Position numbers and translations under genes: made by a program. Below the pieces are notes generated by a model. The model saw nothing but the letters and a program-made list of their open reading frames with translations. It was not told where the DNA came from and did no database searches. This document shows, piece after piece, positions 6,258-11,180 of a DNA stretch of 11,180 nt; the stretch's first letter is position 1; every line of letters starts with the position of its first letter. Source of the stretch: Rhodospirillaceae bacterium. Lineage in GTDB: Bacteria; Pseudomonadota; Alphaproteobacteria; CADEGL01. The stretch spans positions 1-11,180 of the forward strand of contig JABIRQ010000426.1 in the NCBI GenBank assembly GCA_018699755.1, read 5' to 3'.

Positions 6258-6602
6258 TCAGCCGGCGCAGGCGATGCAGGTGGGCGCAGCGGGGTTCAGG
6301 TCCAGACGCTTGCGCGGGATGGGCGCTTCGCAGCGGACGCAATAGCCATAGCCCCCGCTCGCGATTCGCGCCAGGGCGGCGTCGATGCGCTTCGCTTCTG
6401 CCTCGCGCCGGCGCTGGGTCTCGGCCGACATGGCCTGTACCTGCATGGCGTCCATACGCGAAAGCCGGCCGACTTTCGATTGGTCGAGCTGCACGGGCGC
6501 CCGGTCCGCTCGGGTCCGTTCGCCCTGATCGGCCAGCTCGGCCAGCCGGGCTTCCAGCTTTTCCCGCACCGCGCGCAATTCGCGTTCCGTCCATTCGGTC
6601 AT
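6258..6602 (-). CDS. Short DksA/TraR-family C4 zinc-finger protein
   Basis: This 114-residue protein has two predicted helices (about 5-30 and 52-82) followed by a zinc finger with Cys88, Cys91, Cys109 and Cys112, spaced C-x2-C-x17-C-x2-C as in DksA and TraR. The family inserts a coiled coil into the secondary channel of RNA polymerase, with or without ppGpp. This member is shorter than DksA (about 150). Its coiled-coil tip reads LDQSKVGRLSRMDAMQ (39-54) rather than the DxxDxA tip of E. coli DksA, so it belongs to a variant subgroup and may act differently. The ATG at 6602 overlaps the stop codon of a 36-codon upstream ORF (ATGA). The gene's own GGAGA is rather far (11 bases), so translational coupling is plausible. 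The AT-rich island upstream probably holds the promoter. Confidence 0.92.
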   Translation of the reverse strand: MTEWTERELRAVREKLEARLAELADQGERTRADRAPVQLDQSKVGRLSRMDAMQVQAMSAETQRRREAEAKRIDAALARIASGGYGYCVRCEAPIPRKRLDLNPAAPTCIACAG

Positions 6603-6709
6603 GGCGCCGACCGTCTCCGCTCCGCCGAGTCTCGCTTCGCCGGACCGTAGGGCCGCGCCGTGGCCTCGGCAACGCCAGGGGCAATAGGAAGCATTTTAAG
6701 AAATTTCAT
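6599..6709 (-). CDS. Candidate 36-residue leader ORF coupled to the DksA/TraR-like gene
   Basis: On the minus strand GGAG (6721-6718) stands eight bases before an ATG at 6709. The frame stays open for 36 codons and its TGA (6601-6599) overlaps the ATG of the zinc-finger gene in the classic ATGA arrangement. The product begins MKFLKMLPIAPG and becomes rich in Arg, Ala and Pro (…ERRRSAP). The first codons are AT-rich and unlike the rest of the window, while the later ones are GC-rich. I recognise no family. It could be a translated leader that sets zinc-finger expression, a true small protein, or an accidental frame; the ribosome-binding site and exact overlap favour translation. Confidence 0.45.
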   Translation of the reverse strand: MKFLKMLPIAPGVAEATARPYGPAKRDSAERRRSAP

Positions 6710-6805
6710 CGCAAATTCTCCGCAAATATAAAGTAAATAATAGACGATGATTTTGGAAATAGTACTTTCTTATTGATAGTAATGGAAATCGAATACCTAT
6801 CTTAC
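6690..6805. promoter_or_regulatory. AT-rich divergent promoter island
   Basis: About 115 bases are strongly AT-rich in a GC-rich window, between the leader ORF/DksA-like gene (minus) and the flagellin-like gene (plus). For the minus strand, TATTAT at 6742-6737 is a five-of-six -10 box that would place the transcript start near 6730, just ahead of the leader ORF's ribosome-binding site. For the plus strand, TTGGAA (6753-6758) with GATAGT (6775-6780) at 16 bases, or TTGATA (6773-6778) with TATCTT (6798-6803) at 19 bases, are possible promoters. An imperfect direct repeat, GGAAATAGTACTTTCTTA (6755-6772) and GGAAATCG…TAC…CTTA (6784-6804), overlaps them. Such islands often bind nucleoid proteins or regulators (inference). 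Confidence 0.6.
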
Positions 6806-6819
6806 CGGCTCCAATCGTC

Positions 6820-7896
6820 ATGCAGATTTCGCCGTTGACCAGACAGGACCGGGTGTGGATGGCGCCAGCGATCCGCGATGGTCGCGCGGCCGCGATCCTG
6901 CGCCTTCGCACGGCCCGGAGCGGCCAGCGTGCGGGCGCGGCCCTGCTGCAGGCCGCCGATCGCGCGTTGGGCCGAATCGCGGGACATCTGGCCGCGATGC
7001 GGGTCATGGCCGGCCAGGCGGCCTCGCCCAGCCGGAGCGAGGCCGAACGCCTGGTGCTGCAGGACAGATTCGCGGCCTCTCGAACCGAGATCGGCCGCCT
7101 CGTCGATGGCGCGGCGTTCAATGGCGCGCGCCTCCTGCGCGGCGGCAGGCGGGAAGCCTGCCAAGTGCCGCGCATCCTCCTCCGCCGTTTCCATGCCGCC
7201 GAGATCGGCTATCGCGTTCAGGGCCATATGGGCTTCGAGGGTTTCGCCTTTCGCCCCGACGCGCCGAACCTCCTGGCGGGCGACGTCATAAGGGTCGAAT
7301 ACGATGCGCCCGGCAGCCGGATCGCCGTGACCAACATGACCACCGGGCGAAGGGCGCTGGCCGCGGCACCGACCCGGGGGCCTGCGATCGGCAAGACCCT
7401 GGCGGTCGAGGTTCCGGGCTTTGGCATGCGGATCGATCTCAACGACGGCTTTCTCGCCGGTCGCGCCAATCTCGCACCGCTCAAGAATCCCGGCCTCAAC
7501 GAATTCGTCCTGGAGGAGGAGCATGAGTGGACGACTGCGGTCGCCATGCTCGACCGCGCGGTCTTTCCTCTCGGTGACGATGGGGAGGCGGCGATCTCTC
7601 TCGAATCGGCACGGCTTGAGGAAATCGACGAGACCTTGCCGTGCGCGTCGATCGCCACCGCGGCCCAGGCCGGCGCGACCCTGCCCCGGATCGAGCGGGC
7701 CTGCGAACGGCTGGTCCAGATGCGCGCGGCCTGTGCCCAAGCGCCCCTCGCGCCACGGGCTGCGGCGAATTCCGATGTCCCGCCGGATCCGGTCGCGGAT
7801 AAGGCCGGCGCGGTCCCGGCGCTCCCCGTTGTGGCGGCGCGTGCGGTCGCGCCGGGCACGGTGCCGGCGATGCGCCGCCTGTTGCTGTTGCAATGA
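6820..7896 (+). CDS. Aberrant flagellin-like protein
   Basis: Residues 39-107 match the flagellin N-terminal D1 helices: ALLQAADRALGRI, then MAGQAASPS, SEAERLVLQDRF, EIGRLVDG and the hallmark FNGxxLL at 100-106. The middle part (about 135-215, including GDVIRVEYDAPGSRIAVTN and GMRIDLNDGF) resembles the beta-rich insert of some alphaproteobacterial flagellins. Odd points: the first 38 residues are not the usual D0 sequence and the conserved LxTGxRI…AADDAAG segment is missing. The C-terminal helix (about 262-308) matches only weakly, and a Pro/Ala-rich tail ends in LLLLQ. Four cysteines (114, 275, 295, 305) are unusual for flagellins. With 358 residues it is not a short fragment. It may be a secreted or regulatory flagellin relative, a minor filament protein or a decaying paralogue. 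No flagellar gene is adjacent. The ATG at 6820 has no visible ribosome-binding site; no better start exists down to the in-frame stop at 6760. Confidence 0.7.
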   Translation: MQISPLTRQDRVWMAPAIRDGRAAAILRLRTARSGQRAGAALLQAADRALGRIAGHLAAMRVMAGQAASPSRSEAERLVLQDRFAASRTEIGRLVDGAAFNGARLLRGGRREACQVPRILLRRFHAAEIGYRVQGHMGFEGFAFRPDAPNLLAGDVIRVEYDAPGSRIAVTNMTTGRRALAAAPTRGPAIGKTLAVEVPGFGMRIDLNDGFLAGRANLAPLKNPGLNEFVLEEEHEWTTAVAMLDRAVFPLGDDGEAAISLESARLEEIDETLPCASIATAAQAGATLPRIERACERLVQMRAACAQAPLAPRAAANSDVPPDPVADKAGAVPALPVVAARAVAPGTVPAMRRLLLLQ

Positions 7897-7924
7897 CCGC
7901 GGCGCGTGTCCGTCAAGATTTGCG

Positions 7925-7932
7925 AAAGCTTT
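7925..7932. promoter_or_regulatory. 8-bp palindrome upstream of the MarR-type gene
   Basis: AAAGCTTT is a perfect palindrome placed directly before the AGAGGG ribosome-binding site of the regulator gene, in a 51-base gap. It is a possible half of an autoregulatory operator, but MarR sites are normally longer and I see no extension of the symmetry. Confidence 0.22.
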
Positions 7933-7947
7933 AGAGGGTTAGTCTCG

Positions 7948-8487
7948 ATGGCGAGCGAATCGATGGCGGAGAATGCAATGAAGTCGGCCTATATCGAGAC
8001 CATGACCCTGGTTGAGCGGCTGCATCGGCGGTTCCTCGACATCGTTCGGATCGAACTCGAACGCCTGGGCGAGGACGACATCAACAACGTCCAGAGCCTG
8101 ATCCTCTTTCATATGGGCGAGGAGGACGTGAGCGTGGGCGAGCTGACCGCGCGCGGCTACTATCTCGGCACCAATGTCAGCTACAATCTCAAGAAGCTGG
8201 TCGAATCCGGTTATGTCGGCCAACGGAGTTCCGAGCGCGACCGCCGTTCCGTCCGCGTCTTCCTGACCTCGAAGGGGGAGGATTTGCGCGCCCGGTTGGA
8301 CGGCGCTTTCGTGGCCCATGCCGGTCTGCTCGAAGCCCGCGGGCTCGAGGTCGAAGCTCTTGACGAGGCGGCGGCGACGATCCTGCGCCTCGGCCGGATT
8401 TTCAACGAGGTGGTCGCCCGCCCCGCGCCCGAAGCGCCCGCCCGCCTGCGCGAACAACCCTTCACGGCGCGGGCCGCGGCTTTCTAG
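7948..8487 (+). CDS. ldtR: MarR-family winged-helix regulator, LdtR-like
   Basis: The 179-residue regulator carries a winged helix at about 45-115. The segment RGYYLGTNVSYNLKKL (69-84) contains the recognition helix, and ERDRRSVRVFLTSKG (96-110) is the wing with the family's D-x-R motif. The N-terminal segment MKSAYIETMTLVERLHRRFL and the DINNVQ segment are, from memory, typical of LdtR, an alphaproteobacterial regulator linked to an L,D-transpeptidase gene, cell-envelope and osmotic stress, and motility. The LdtR sub-assignment is less certain than MarR. I chose the ATG at 7948 because AGAGGG (7933-7938) lies nine bases before it; a GTG at 7906 would add 14 residues without a ribosome-binding site, and ATGs at 7963 and 7978 are also possible. 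It follows the flagellin-like gene on the same strand after 51 bases and ends one base from the convergent cytochrome gene. Confidence 0.88.
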   Translation: MASESMAENAMKSAYIETMTLVERLHRRFLDIVRIELERLGEDDINNVQSLILFHMGEEDVSVGELTARGYYLGTNVSYNLKKLVESGYVGQRSSERDRRSVRVFLTSKGEDLRARLDGAFVAHAGLLEARGLEVEALDEAAATILRLGRIFNEVVARPAPEAPARLREQPFTARAAAF

Positions 8488-8488
8488 G

Positions 8489-8875
8489 TCAGGGGTCCGC
8501 GCGCCGGCGAATCAGGAAGCCGACCAGGGCCGCGATCTCATCCTCGGTCAGCACGGCGTCGAATTCCGGCATGGTCGGCTCGTAACGTTGCATGCCCAAC
8601 TCGTCCACGCCCCAGCGGATGATCGTCGTGAGTTGTTCGCGCGAATAGCGCGCGGCGTGGCTGCCCTTGCCGAGCGGCGGGGCCGGCACCGCACCCGTCG
8701 GCGCGCTGCGCGACCAATGGGCCTCGCCCGACAGGTCGGCGCCATGGCAGATCCCGCAATGTTCGGTATAGATCGCGCCGCCCGCTGGCTCGTCGGCTGC
8801 CGTTGCCGGGGCGGCGGAGACGCCTGCCGCCAGGGATCCTGCCAGGGCGAGCCCCAGGGCGCGGCCGCCGGTCAT
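8489..8875 (-). CDS. Small exported class I c-type cytochrome
   Basis: The 128-residue protein begins with a Sec signal peptide (hydrophobic 6-24, cleavage near ATAA at 24-27). It has one heme-attachment motif CGICH, with Cys40, Cys43 and axial His44. Met102 in TMPEF is the probable sixth ligand, followed by a C-terminal helix (EDEIAALVGFLIRR), the usual class I layout. It should be a soluble monoheme electron carrier in the periplasm after attachment by the cytochrome c maturation system. Its ATG overlaps the permease stop (ATGA), so translation is probably coupled, an unusual partner for a nucleobase transporter. It might serve a periplasmic dehydrogenase encoded elsewhere, but no redox partner is visible here. 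It converges on the MarR-type gene with one base between the stops. Confidence 0.93.
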   Translation of the reverse strand: MTGGRALGLALAGSLAAGVSAAPATAADEPAGGAIYTEHCGICHGADLSGEAHWSRSAPTGAVPAPPLGKGSHAARYSREQLTTIIRWGVDELGMQRYEPTMPEFDAVLTEDEIAALVGFLIRRRADP

Positions 8876-10188
8876 CCGGCGGGCCGGTGCTCGATGGGCT
8901 TGAACATGGCGTCTGGGTCGAGCGCCTTGGGCCGCCCGGGAATCAGCAGGTTAAGGAGGATTCCCACGATCGCGGCGAGGGCCATGCCGGCGACCTTGAA
9001 TTCCGCCGTCACCTGGATGAAGGCGCCGCCGATGCCGAGCACGAGGATGACCGAGGCGATCACCAGGTTCCGGGTCTCGCCGAAATCGACCCGGTTGTCG
9101 ATCAGCATGCGCAGGCCGGAGGAGGCGATGATGCCGAACAGCATGATCGCGACCCCTCCCATGACGGCGGTCGGCACGGTCTGGATCAGGGCGGAGACGG
9201 TGCCGATGAAGCCGAAGGCGACGGCCAGGACGGCCGCGCCGCCGATCACCCAGACGCTGAACACGCGGGTGATGGCGACGACGCCGATATTCTCGCCGTA
9301 GGTCGTGTTGGGCGGCCCGCCCAGCAGAGCGGCCAGCATGGTCGCGACGCCGTCCCCAGCGAGGGATCTGTGCAGACCCGGCGTTCTCAGGAAATTGCGC
9401 CCGGTGATCTTGCTGATGACCATCTGGTCGCCGGTGTGCTCGGCCATGGTGACGATGGCGACCGGCACGATGATCGCCAGGATCGTCCAGTCGATGACCG
9501 GCGCATGGGTGACGAAGGGCACGGTGAAATCGGGCACCGCGAACAGCGGCGCGTCGAGCACCGTGGAGAAATCGACCAGCCCGGCGGCCAGCGCCACCAG
9601 ATAGCCCGCGGCGATGGCGATCAGCACCGGCACCAGCGAGAAGAAGCCGCGCAGGACCAGGGCGCAGAGAATGGCCACGAACAGGGTGAACAACGCCACG
9701 CCGAAATGCAGGCTGCTATAGGCCTTGGTCGTCGGGTCGTTCATCGCCATGTCGATCGCCACCCCGGCCAGGCCCAGGCCGATCACCATGATGACCGGGC
9801 CGACCACGATGGGCGGCAATAGGCGCATCAGCCAGCCTGTCCCGAAGCCTCCGATCGCCAGGGCGACGAGTAGATAGGCGAGGCCGGCGAACAGACAGCC
9901 GATCATCGCGCCCTCGATCCCGCCGATGGTAATGGCCGAGATGATCGGTGCGATGAAGGCGAAGGACGAGCCGAGATAGACCGGGATCCGCCCCCCGGTG
10001 ATCAGAATATAGGCCAGGGTGCCGCAGCCGCTGGTCACCAGGGCGACGGCGGGCGACAGTCCGGTCAGCAGCGGCACCAGCACGGTGGCGCCGAACATGG
10101 CGAACAGGTGCTGGGTCGACAGCAGGGCCCAGACTGCGGGGGCTGGCCGTTCGTCGATGTCCAGGATCGGTTTGCGCATTGCTTCCAT
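8872..10188 (-). CDS. uraA: NCS2-family uracil/xanthine permease (UraA-like)
   Basis: This 438-residue inner-membrane transporter is the right length for NCS2 proteins, which import nucleobases with protons through 14 membrane segments. QHLFAMFGATVLVP (26-39) is the typical first-helix signature. AEHTGDQ with Glu240, and GGPPNTTYGENIG (290-302) with Glu299, correspond to the substrate-binding helices of E. coli UraA. In UraA a histidine five residues after the first glutamate (AEHVGH) takes part in uracil binding; here that column, four residues after Glu240, appears to be Asp244, so specificity may differ (uracil, xanthine or another base). GGGGAGAG stands just before the ATG at 10188; an alternative ATG three codons later is less well placed. 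The Sel1-repeat gene ends 48 bases upstream and the cytochrome c start overlaps its stop. Confidence 0.94.
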   Translation of the reverse strand: MEAMRKPILDIDERPAPAVWALLSTQHLFAMFGATVLVPLLTGLSPAVALVTSGCGTLAYILITGGRIPVYLGSSFAFIAPIISAITIGGIEGAMIGCLFAGLAYLLVALAIGGFGTGWLMRLLPPIVVGPVIMVIGLGLAGVAIDMAMNDPTTKAYSSLHFGVALFTLFVAILCALVLRGFFSLVPVLIAIAAGYLVALAAGLVDFSTVLDAPLFAVPDFTVPFVTHAPVIDWTILAIIVPVAIVTMAEHTGDQMVISKITGRNFLRTPGLHRSLAGDGVATMLAALLGGPPNTTYGENIGVVAITRVFSVWVIGGAAVLAVAFGFIGTVSALIQTVPTAVMGGVAIMLFGIIASSGLRMLIDNRVDFGETRNLVIASVILVLGIGGAFIQVTAEFKVAGMALAAIVGILLNLLIPGRPKALDPDAMFKPIEHRPAG

Positions 10189-10236
10189 CGCGGTCTCTCC
10201 CCGATGCTATCGCGTTATGCGCGAAGCGGGTCTCGC

Positions 10237-11180
10237 CTATTCTACCGGACCCTGGATCGGACGCCAATCGCGCATCATCGCCTCGGCCCGGTCGAGGTCG
10301 GATTCCGACAGGGTCGCGGCCAGGGCGCGACCCCGCTCCACGGCCTGGGCCACGCCTTCGGCGGCGGCCAGGCCGTACCACATCAGGGCGCCCACCTTGT
10401 CGACCGTGAGCCCTTCGCCGGTTTCCAGGGACCAGCCGTAGTTGAACTGGGCGATCTCATCGCCGCGCGCGGCGGCATGGCCCAGCCATTCGGCGGCGCG
10501 GGCCGGATCGCGCGCGACGCCGATGCCTTCGGCATAGAGATAGGCCAGATTGTTCATGGCGGGGGCGAAACCCCGCTGGGCGGCGCTGCGGAACCAGCGG
10601 GCCGCCTCGAGCCCATCCCGCTCGACGCCGTGGCCTTTTTCGTACAGCACGCCCAGCATGGTCTGTGCCCGTTCGTAACCGCGCCCGGCCGCCTTGCGCA
10701 GCCATGCGACGGCACTTTCCGGGTCTTCCGCGACGCCCCGGCCGCCCAACATCAGGTTGGCCAGATTGTACTGGGCGGACAGGTCGCCCCGTTCGGCGGC
10801 CAGGGCATAGAGGCGCGCGGCCTCCACTTCGTCCTTGGCGACCCCGTCGCCCGCCTCGTAGAGGCGGCCCAGATTGGCCAGCGCCCCGGCAATGCCGGCT
10901 TCGGCGGCCCGGCCGTACCAGATCGCGGCTTCCGCCCGATCCCGTTCGACCCCCGATCCTTCGTCGAGCATGGTGCCCAGATTGAACTGGGCGAGGGGGA
11001 AGCCGCTTTCGGCCGCCTGGCGATACCAGGCAACGGCCTGGACGGGATCGCGCGCCAGCCCTTCGCCTTTCTGATACATGCGCCCGAGTTCGACCTGGGC
11101 CGGCGGAAAGCCCGCCTCGGCGGCGCGCCGATACCAGCCGAGGGCCGCATCCGCGTCCTTCTCCACGCCCCAGCCCCGCC
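10237..11180 (-). CDS. Sel1-repeat (tetratricopeptide-like) protein, 5' end outside the window
   Basis: The last 313 residues are present and the reading frame is open to the window edge. A GTG at 11166 lies inside a repeat (RGWGVEKD), so it is not the start. The visible part is eight consecutive 36-residue Sel1-like repeats of the form x-D-x-x-x-A-x-x-W-Y/F-x-x-A-A-x-x-G-x-x-x-A-x-x-x-L-G-x-x-Y-x-x-G-x-G-V. The last repeat is modified and ends in a capping helix, LSESDLDRAEAMM, before the short tail RDWRPIQGPVE. Each repeat makes two antiparallel helices, so the protein is a right-handed solenoid for protein-protein contacts. Bacterial members serve in envelope assembly, signalling or secretion; the partner is unknown. 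The signal peptide, if any, is outside the window. It may be co-transcribed with the permease 48 bases downstream. Confidence 0.93.
   Translation of the reverse strand, partial: RGWGVEKDADAALGWYRRAAEAGFPPAQVELGRMYQKGEGLARDPVQAVAWYRQAAESGFPLAQFNLGTMLDEGSGVERDRAEAAIWYGRAAEAGIAGALANLGRLYEAGDGVAKDEVEAARLYALAAERGDLSAQYNLANLMLGGRGVAEDPESAVAWLRKAAGRGYERAQTMLGVLYEKGHGVERDGLEAARWFRSAAQRGFAPAMNNLAYLYAEGIGVARDPARAAEWLGHAAARGDEIAQFNYGWSLETGEGLTVDKVGALMWYGLAAAEGVAQAVERGRALAATLSESDLDRAEAMMRDWRPIQGPVE

Noticed and set aside
6655..6680. Possible sigma-54 element (TGGC…GC) upstream of the flagellin-like gene
   Set aside because: The TTGC half is missing and the spacing is not convincing; it also lies about 150 bases from the start.
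6802..7893. Long open frame on the minus strand opposite the flagellin-like gene
   Set aside because: Its translation is low-complexity Arg/Gly/Asp-rich with no recognisable domain, while the plus strand gives clear flagellin D1 motifs. It is a by-product of GC-rich codon usage.
7906..7947. GTG start for the MarR-type gene giving 14 more residues
   Set aside because: The AGAGGG ribosome-binding site lies inside this stretch and is spaced for the ATG at 7948.
10210..10224. TCGCG-TTATG-CGCGA hairpin between the Sel1 and permease genes
   Set aside because: Only five base pairs and no T-run; too weak to call a terminator.
10237..11180. Regular 108-base periodicity as a possible CRISPR or tandem DNA repeat
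   Set aside because: It follows exactly from the 36-residue Sel1 repeats and the DNA units are diverged.

Overview
The window is GC-rich (by eye about two thirds G+C) and tightly packed, with no gap over about 220 bases. It looks like a chromosomal segment of a free-living alphaproteobacterium, possibly of the Rhodospirillales. The reasons are the LdtR-type MarR regulator, the flagellin-like protein built like flagellins of that group, and the mix of NfeD/SPFH, short DksA/TraR and DUF6152/DUF6644 genes. I see no rRNA, tRNA, insertion sequence, phage gene, CRISPR array or integration site. The order assignment is inference.

Layout. (1) 1-1293: the 5' end of an SDR oxidoreductase on the minus strand diverges from a zinc-free medium-chain dehydrogenase; the 131-base gap carries a perfect 14-bp tandem duplication at the ribosome-binding region. 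(2) 1326-2323, minus: a two-gene unit encoding an exported DUF6152 protein and a four-helix DUF6644 membrane protein. The predicted mature N-terminus of the first is His-His, and both proteins have well-placed histidines, so a metal (copper?) role is worth testing. (3) 2364-3497, plus: an orphan DAO-type flavin oxidoreductase. (4) 3499-6709, minus: a likely transcription unit reading 36-codon leader ORF, short DksA/TraR zinc-finger protein, MFS transporter, SPFH protein, NfeD protein. The SPFH/NfeD pair is a known membrane-quality-control partnership. (5) 6690-6805: a strikingly AT-rich island between divergent genes. (6) 6820-8487, plus: a solitary, aberrant flagellin-like protein, then an LdtR-like MarR regulator. 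(7) 8489-11180, minus: a Sel1-repeat protein (5' end outside the window), a UraA-type NCS2 nucleobase permease, and a small exported cytochrome c whose start overlaps the permease stop.

Most genes look like ordinary accessory metabolism, transport and envelope functions. The strongest leads are the DUF6152/DUF6644 pair as a CopC/CopD-like metal module, the lone flagellin-like protein beside an LdtR-type regulator, and the AT-rich island with its coupled leader ORF. Two convergent pairs end one base apart and share the nonamer TAGGTCAGG at the junction.
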